From assembly GCA_001692895.1 (NCBI GenBank), contig KV748208.1, forward strand, positions 620,001 through 684,000: a DNA stretch of 64,000 nt, read 5' to 3'. The notes beneath the pieces are model-generated. The model worked only from the letters and a program-made list of their open reading frames with translations, was not told where the DNA came from and did no database searches. Position 1 is the first letter of the stretch. Every line of letters starts with the position of its first letter. Positions 57,007 through 64,000 of the stretch are shown piece after piece. This DNA comes from Cenococcum geophilum 1.58 (lineage: Eukaryota; Ascomycota; Dothideomycetes; Gloniales; Gloniaceae). Made by a program: the position numbers and the translations under genes.

Positions 57007-59921
57007 AGTTGCTCTGGTAGACAACACTTTTACTCGAGCAACACTGCCGGAGCATCGGAGCGGCTGGTATAGTTTCCAGAGTATAAAAGCAAAAGCAAAA
57101 TTAAAAGCATCAAGAGGAGTCACTTACTTCGGTCTAGCGTAGGATTTCGTATTTTCGGCATTTTTTTTCAGTTATTTTGAGTGCTTATTGTTTGCTGTTT
57201 CCGGCTTGGGGTGGGGGCATTCCTTTGCATTTTCTTCTTTCAGCTGCATTGGGAGTCAGGCTTCCTTCCGTCTGCATCTGCGTCTCGCGAATGGTTTCCT
57301 TTGTGATTCGTGCTGATCACGATATCTAATGACTTATGGGTGGATGTAGGCTCATCCATATGACTTGACGAATAATGAATACGTTTTACGAACACTTGAA
57401 TGTATATATAATACGAGCCAATAAATCTCCTGTCTCAATTAGGGTGCTTTGATTGTTCCTGCTGCAATAAGGTAGTCCCGGAAGTAAGAATTTTGCAAAA
57501 GTGCCCTTATGAGATATAAATCAATCCAATTGAAAAGAGATTCTACGGCTTAAAAACAAGAATGAATGGCTATGAGATTATGAGATCGCAATTTTAAAGG
57601 CTTTAGGACCAGCTTTTCCCGGCGCAGAAATCTCATCAGTAATAATACCAAGATTAAGGCTCCTGGTTGACCGCATTATGAGCTACTTTCTACAATGTAG
57701 AACTGTCATGGTCTCCAAGCTGACTTTATTATAATGAATGTGCACCAAAAAGGGTAACTCTTGGAAATGCGTATTGCGAAAGCAGGTTTTCTAGCAAGAA
57801 TACAAACGCTTATTGGGAAAGTCTTATATGAGGGTCTCCAATAAGACATACCATATAAACCGTCTAGGAATCACCATAAAGTGATAACAGGGAAATTAAC
57901 AACATTCAACGTAAAGATGATTGACTGTTGATAGATGGGAACTCTAAAAACCCTGAGAATTGCGCAACAGGTCGGAGAGTGTTGGCGTGCGTCTTAGACC
58001 GAGGACACCTTACGAGGCAGAAGAAATGCCGCATTCGTTTCTGCCGGGATGAATCGCAGATCCACATATCAGGTGCTCAAGGTTAAAGATGTGTGAACAC
58101 TCATGTGCGCTGGGGTAATTGGAATGCAATTGCAGAAGCCGGTCCCAGTTCGAAGTCCAGCGAGCGGGATCCGAGATCGGCCTCGTGCAGCCAGCATCCA
58201 AGACGGAGGATATCGAAGTTGTTGGACAATCTCACAGGAGAAGCGACCAACGGTAAAATCTGTGCTGGCATTCAACTCGCTGTTCTGCTGTTGCCCACGT
58301 CCCTTGCAAAGGGAGATGGTGTTAGTTGCCAGACGGTTGGAGACTGTATCACGGCGGCACGCGGATGACACGGTCGATGTGATCTACTGCAAATGAGGGC
58401 CCAAATCGAATACAACAGCCAGTGCAGCCTAGATCGACGGTAGAGCCACAGGATGGTGTGGGGATCCGAAGGATCTATCGACATCGCATTGGTCGAGATA
58501 ATGCCGCTTTTCAAAGGATAGGGTGATGGGCCTGTCTGAGAAGTCCAGAATAGAAGGGTGCATATCTGCAGGCTGATTGCATGTTCAAAAGGTGAACGTA
58601 GGGAGGGGAATAGGGTTTCGTGCTCGTGGTAATGATGTACCCGCTCGGTAACCACCTGTCAGGACCTTAGTGGTGGATGCACGCTCGCAACCGAGCAATC
58701 GCGAACAATGTTAAGAATCATTGGAGCGACATGCATTAGTGCAGAATTTAGAAGCAAAGCTACTTCCAACGTTTGTCTTCGTGGTACCAACAGTCGCATG
58801 GTCTGAAACCGTTCGAAAATGCTCTGGTCGAGTCGTTGATGATGCGGAGATGCTCGAGGTCATCCTTGACAATCCCTATGATTTGGAAGCCCGATCTGGT
58901 GGTCTCGTAATTAGTGACCGAGAGGCGCAAAATTTCTCGGCTCCACGATGAATCGGTTTCTCTAGAACTTAAGTGGATATCGTATTAAGACGAATAACTT
59001 TCAACAGCCCAGTTATCCGGACTATGGTAAGGAAACGGAATATGCGAAATCCTCTGTAGTTTGTAACTAGGGCAAACAAGATCTCGTAGGACCCTCAAAA
59101 GCATAACTTCACCAACTGACAAACGACGCAATGAGAAGGCGAGATAACTAGTGAAGAACAATCATAAGGGACCCACCACTTGCGTTCAATGAAATAAAAT
59201 CGCAGAAAGGACGGAAATGTTTCAGGCTACCTTAACTTATTCGCAAAGAAATCATCTTCGCAGAAACTTAACACCTCAACCTTTGTCAGCAATTCTCAGT
59301 AATAGGATCAAAGGCTGTAGCTTTTGCAGTTCCTCGGTCATGCGTACGAGCGCGGTTTGTCCAGTTGTCGCCATTACATGTGTATTCCAGATAAGCGCTC
59401 GAAGAAATGTGGAGAGATTTCTATAACGCTATAACAATCTTAGGTTAGTACGGATATCCTGAAAACTTTTACAGCTTTGGTAAAACGCCCGAAGCTAGTG
59501 ATGGAGGCACAATCGAGAAAGCGACGATTGCTTAAAGAGCACTGCATCTTGGTAGCAGAAATCAGGGGTCCGAAATCAGGGATCAAGTTCTAGTCTCCAA
59601 GGACATAGTTTACCTTAGATGGTGTACGTTATGCTAGAAGATTGAGTTGGGTCTGACAACAAATTTGTTGCAATCTAGCTCTCAGGTTGGCCTCCGTGGT
59701 TGGGTGAGCAATCATCATTAGCTTTTTGTGATGAGGTGCTGGCATCTGGGTCAGTAGAAGCATCGAACTGAGTTTCACAGGCACAAGCCAGTGCTAAAGG
59801 CCAAAAGTGTCATACCTCCATCCCTATTTCGTAATGCTTTTCCATACCCGTTAGCGCTTCCGCATACACGCTAATCGTGCAGAGGCTGGTGCTGTACGTG
59901 TTAATGAAACGTGTACCCATA
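57007..59921. other. 2.9-kb region without a recognisable gene
   Basis: Only short frames on both strands (for example 58010-58655 minus, 58093-58396 plus, 58721-58951 plus), none with motifs or splice-linked extensions. 57.1-58.0 kb is AT-rich. It may contain decayed or lineage-specific sequence. Confidence 0.5.
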
Positions 59922-60979
59922 CTAGTCATCCTCATGGACCACTGCCATATCTAAGATTTCGGCCCTTCCACGCCCTTTGGTCTGGCCACCAATGAACTCC
60001 GTCAGCGCTTTGAAGGCTCCTGGTTCAACAAACCCTACAACTTCCCACTCGTCGCCCACCACATCCTGTTTTTCGACTTCCTCGACATAGCTGATAATAC
60101 GGTCCTTTACTGTCCCATGAGCTTTCTCTTCGCCGTCCGCAGCTTCCCCAGCGCTCTTTGGAGCGGATTTGACAGCTTGCTTAAGGATCGATGTAGGGCA
60201 AGTTATGCGTAACTTCATCCGCGCTCTTGCGACTGGTATCGGTTGGTGTGCAATCAGCGCTTTCATCGCATCCAATGCTTGTGACTTTGCCGATCTCGTG
60301 GTGACCACACCAGTCCATTTAGGCAGCTCTTTCCCTTTGCCTTTCGGCTCTACAGCCTCGTCGCTATTGGCTGCAGGCGCGGCGTCGCTTGAACCCTGTG
60401 TCATCTTGATATCGCCTTGCTGATTGGCTCCCTGCGAGCTAAGCTGATCCAGCGCTTTGTCTATCATGCCTGTTGTATAAACTCGTTTCGTGTTTGGGTC
60501 CACCAACTTGCTTGCAACAATATCGATGACCTCGTTGTGAACTCTCTCCAGCTGTGCATGCCTTTCTTTTTCTCCGACTTGCAACTCACCCTTGTTCAAT
60601 ATCTCGAGAATGATGTCGTTCAAGGAAGTCTTCGCACCGAATGATTTTGTGAGGTCTTGGGTTGGTGCTGCCTGGCCTTTGCTGACGGACAGGAAAACAT
60701 TCGGGATTTGGAGGACGTTGTCGAGATCTTTCTCTACACCACTACGCCATTCAAGCACTTTATTCTTGTAGCATGCTATTTCGTAGCGCTTTTTGCCTGG
60801 CTCCTACATTAGATTCTATTGATTTTAAAAAATAACAGGACCACAAGTACCTTTCTTCATGCGCACCAAGGAAACGTTCGTAAGTTTGATCTGGCCGGAC
60901 GGCTACGAACATGTTAGGTGGGCTCGGGCTGAGTATCGTAGTGGCTTCGTGTACGTACCTGGTTGATCCCAACAGGCAT
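59922..60979 (-). CDS. sdo1: SBDS family ribosome maturation protein (Sdo1)
   Basis: With the GTPase Efl1, releases eIF6/Tif6 from pre-60S ribosomes. Three exons: 60979-60959 (MPVGINQ), 60902-60851, 60796-59922 (315 aa). The joins give [47 protein letters not shown], the classic SBDS N-terminal domain, then GELQVGEKERHAQLE (the central helical domain) and the C-terminal ferredoxin-like part, PIPVARARMKLRI... WEVVGFVEPGAFKAL. An acidic/Gln-Ala-rich insert lies at about 155-185 and a Lys/Ala/Glu insert further on, making it longer than human SBDS (250 aa); such inserts are plausible in fungi. No frame damage. Confidence 0.95.
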
Positions 60980-61402
60980 TTTAGAGGTTGCTGGGGATTT
61001 ACAGGGCAAGTTTATGTTTTGTAGAACAATTGTCTCTGGTGCCACTTCAAGTGCGGAGAATATTTGGGGTATCTAGCTTTCCTGGGCAGAAGGCCGTGTC
61101 ACATGGGCGCTAGCAATAAGCGTGTGGCTGGGGGTTTGACACTAAGGCTGGTGGGTACCTGGTAAGCCGCTACTCGGCGAGCGTCATCCGCTTCGTTGCC
61201 TTTGACAACCCTCCCTATCTCCATCCCCAACTCCTCGCGTGCTCATTCTCATCTCTGCCATCACCTCCATCACTGAATTGATATTTCTTGCGTCGTCTCT
61301 TTGATATTCATCCTCTCTCAAGCCTTCCGAGGGAGACACCTGCTGTCGTCTCCTAGCTACAATAGCGGCTAGAGCTCTAGAAGCTCCATTGGCGCCATCA
61401 CC
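60980..61402. promoter_or_regulatory. Divergent promoter region of SBDS and carboxypeptidase Y genes
   Basis: The two genes diverge from this 423-bp segment. 61205-61330 on the plus strand is CT-rich (leader of the carboxypeptidase gene). No operator recognised. Confidence 0.55.
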
Positions 61403-63129
61403 ATGAAGGTTGTAGCATCAACACTGCTCTTCGGAGCAGCTTCTGCGGCCATTATGCCGCAGCAGCAAGTCCTGAAGCTTCCCAAGGGAGCTTCTGATAT
61501 GTGGATGAAACCACTTCACAATCTGGAAGAGTCTTTGAAGTCTCTCTCCGCGGAAGCTCGCCAAGTGTGGGACGAAGTCGCAATGATGTTCCCAGAGTCA
61601 TTTGACAAGGCGAATTTCTTCTCTACTCCGAAGCCACATACCCGTAAAGCCGATCACGAATGGGATCACATCATCAAAGGTGCTGATGTCCAAGGTGTTT
61701 GGGTCGAGAATGCAAAGGGCGAGAAGGAGAGAGAGCTTGACGGGAAGCTCGAGAACTATCGCCTGCGAGCAAAGAAGGTTGACCCGAGCTCACTCGGAGT
61801 TGACAAGGTAAAACAATACAGTGGTTATCTTGATGACGAAGAGAATGACAAGCACTTGTTTTACTGTAAGTTTCCTATCAGGGTCCCCCCTCCCTTGATT
61901 CTGACAGTACTTCTTAGGGTTCTTTGAATCCCGAAACGATCCCGAGAACGATCCTGTCGTCCTCTGGCTTAATGGCGGTCCCGGCTGCTCCTCCTTGACT
62001 GGCCTCTTTATGGAGCTTGGACCATCTTCTGTCAACAAGAAGCTTGAGTTAGAGTACAATCCGTATTCTTGGAACAGTAACGCATCGGTCATTTTCCTTG
62101 ACCAGCCGGTCAACGTGGGTTTCTCCTACAGTGGCAGCTCCGTTAGCAACACAGTAGCTGCCAGCAAGGATGTTTACGCACTCCTTACCCTATTCTTCAA
62201 GCAGTTCCCAGAGTATGCGAAGCAGGACTTCCATATCTCAGGAGAATCATACGCTGGCCACTATATTCCCGTCTTTGCCTCGGAAATCCTGTCCCACAAG
62301 AAGACAAACATCAACCTCAAGTCTGTTCTCATCGGCAATGGCCTCACTGATGGCCTGACTCAATATCAATACTATAAACCCATGGCATGTGGTGAGGGAG
62401 GCTGGCCCGCCGTGCTTGATTCTGGTGAATGCCAGGCTATGGAGAACGCCTACCCTCGCTGTGCTAGCCTCATCGAGAACTGTTACAACACCGAAAGCGT
62501 CTGGTCCTGTGTACCTGCTTCAATCTACTGCAATAACGCCATGATTGGCCCCTATCAACGCACAGGCCAGAACGTGTATGACGTCCGTGGAAAATGCGAG
62601 GATTCAAGTAACTTGTGCTACTCTGAACTTGGTTGGATCAGTGATTACCTCAACCAAGACAGCGTGCAGGAGGCCCTGGGAGTTGAAGTTTCGTCATATG
62701 ACAGCTGCAACTTCGACATTAACCGCAACTTCCTCTTCCAAGGAGACTGGATGCAGCCTTTCCACCGATTAGTTCCGGGCATCCTCGAGAAGATTCCCGT
62801 TCTCATCTATGCTGTAAGTTCTCCATATTACCTTAATCTTCCCTTCCTCTCTGACCGCGTTTTAGGGTGATGCCGACTATATTTGCAACTGGCTCGGAAA
62901 CCAGGCTTGGGCCGAGGCCCTCGAATGGCCTGGCCAGAAGGCTTACAACAAGGTCAAGATGAGCGACCTCCTACTCAGTGATGACCACTCTAAGATCGGA
63001 GAGGTCAAGTCGAGCGGCAATTTCACCTTTTTGAGGCTTCACGCCGCTGGCCACATGGTTCCCCATGACCAACCTGTTGCTAGCTTGGATATGCTTAACA
63101 GGTGGTTATCCGGCGAGTGGTTCGAGTAG
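61403..63129 (+). CDS. cpyA: Vacuolar carboxypeptidase Y (serine carboxypeptidase, S10)
   Basis: Removes C-terminal residues from peptides in the vacuole. Three exons: 61403-61865, 61918-62813, 62866-63129 (540 aa). Signal peptide at residues 1 to about 17 ([17 protein letters not shown]), then a propeptide to about residue 130, then the mature enzyme from about [12 protein letters not shown]. Catalytic triad: Ser in [10 protein letters not shown] (about residue 265), Asp in [12 protein letters not shown], His in [24 protein letters not shown] (substrate carboxylate binding) and many Cys (disulfides) are as expected. NFTF near the end is a possible N-glycosylation site. Length and domain order match fungal CpyA. 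Confidence 0.97.
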
Positions 63130-64000
63130 GGAATAGAACTTCGGAGTGTGTTGGAGTAAATTGATCATAGAAGGATTGAAGGTGGCGAACATGAATATAT
63201 ATATATATATATATGCAGGGTTGGATAAGTAAATTGACAGCAGTCTTCCAGTATTCTCGTATCTGTATTATATCTAGACGAGGCTTAGCTTACAATGAAA
63301 CATAACTGCCTTTAAACTTTAGAAATCCATCCTGACCAGTTTTTGCTGCTGAATCGAATCATACAGCTTATTATTTTGGAATTTTGTATTAAATTCTTTT
63401 AGCTTTTATATCCTAAGATGCTTACGTTGAGTATATAAATACTACCCCTATAGAACGTATATAACTATATATCGTAAGGGCCAACAGTTTTATCATGCAA
63501 TCATCTTCTGGGCATCAAGCATCAAAGCGGATTGCAGAGTCGTTCAGACCATGATTAACAACGTCAACACATTACCAATCCTCCCAGCAGGCAGCAACCC
63601 AGCTAAGAGATACATTTGAGGGATCGAACGCGAACCAAGGGATAGCAAATCCCCATATCCTATGCGGCTTTACTAAATATGTATCCGCAAGAGACTGTCT
63701 GGTTAGCCCCTATCACACCATGTGGACTATGGGTGGGTGTCCAAAGGGCTTTTCAATGGAATTTACAAAAGGCTTTTATAAGCTTCTTAGGTACCTAAAG
63801 CTGTTCTCAAAGGCGTAATAGGGAGAATAAATTCTAAATTTTATATGCTTTAACGGCATATGGGATAGATAATACATAATCAAGGAGCGGCCAAAGCCGT
63901 CCTGACGTTTGGTAGAAACGAATGAGTTTAAAATGATTAGGCAATAGGGCTTCTGCGATACAAATTTTGAGGTGGCCTTTAAAAAGACCATCTTATATAA
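63130..64000. other. 3' flank of carboxypeptidase Y, no gene
   Basis: AT-rich; contains the (AT)10 run. Small minus frame at 63776-63991 (71 codons) without motif. Confidence 0.5.
63195..63214. repeat. (AT)10 microsatellite
   Basis: Uninterrupted alternating A and T, 20 nt, 66 bp after the carboxypeptidase Y stop codon, probably in its 3' UTR. Confidence 0.95.

Noticed and set aside
58010-58951. Cluster of overlapping 60-127-codon frames on both strands
   Set aside because: No motif and no consistent splicing; probably non-coding.

Overview
This window is nuclear DNA of a filamentous ascomycete (Pezizomycotina). The evidence is gene structure: short introns of 48-70 nt with GT-AG borders and CTAAC/CTGAC-like branch sites, a GC-AG intron, micro-exons, and fungal-specific families (CPS1/Dip2-type adenylate-forming protein, a Zn(II)2Cys6 regulator, fungal PD-(D/E)XK nuclease, DUF2235 protein, carboxypeptidase Y). 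I infer no species. Ten single N bases show that this is a draft assembly.

Layout. 1.3-3.1 kb: ferric reductase (-). 4.4-4.7 kb: a MITE-like element. 5.3-11.4 kb: a seven-exon CPS1/Dip2-like gene (-), about 1895 aa. 12.1-13.3 kb: peroxisomal acyl-CoA thioesterase ending in SKL (+). 13.8-15.8 kb: a 2-isopropylmalate synthase gene broken by three frameshifts (+). 16.4-17.4 kb: SDR oxidoreductase (+). 17.4-18.7 kb: DUF1989 pseudogene (-). 18.9-19.5 kb: unknown (-). 20.0-21.2 kb: adenine/adenosine deaminase (-). 21.2-25.4 kb: long apparently gene-free region. 25.4-28.5 kb: Zn(II)2Cys6 regulator (+) with a four-fold 57-bp repeat inside its zinc-cluster coding sequence. 29.8-31.9 kb: glutamate decarboxylase, eight exons (+). 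32.5-34.4 kb: amidase pseudogene (-). 34.8-36.5 kb: DUF2235 hydrolase, seven exons (-). 37.6-39.0 kb: DUF3445 (heme-dependent N-demethylase-like) pseudogene (-).

39.8-53.5 kb is repeat-rich. Two copies of a composite minisatellite lie in opposite orientations about 11 kb apart. Between and beside them are a 1.2-kb element with terminal inverted repeats, several hairpins and palindromes, a family of repeats carrying TTATCGATAA, two tiny MITE-like elements, a PD-(D/E)XK nuclease gene and, intact, the mitochondrial phosphate carrier gene. 55.2-64 kb returns to housekeeping genes: ribosomal protein uS13 (RPS18) with a 4-nt first exon, a short conserved unknown, SBDS/Sdo1, and vacuolar carboxypeptidase Y.

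How the genes relate. Between 13.8 and 39 kb most genes deal with nitrogen or amino-acid metabolism (leucine synthesis, DUF1989, adenine deamination, glutamate decarboxylation, amide hydrolysis, N-demethylation). Four of these are disrupted while their neighbours keep perfect reading frames and splice phases. This looks like local gene decay rather than poor sequence quality, although re-sequencing is needed to be certain. I see no rRNA, tRNA or CRISPR features. The most notable points are the zinc-cluster repeat expansion, the block of decayed nitrogen genes, and the inverted minisatellite/MITE landscape.
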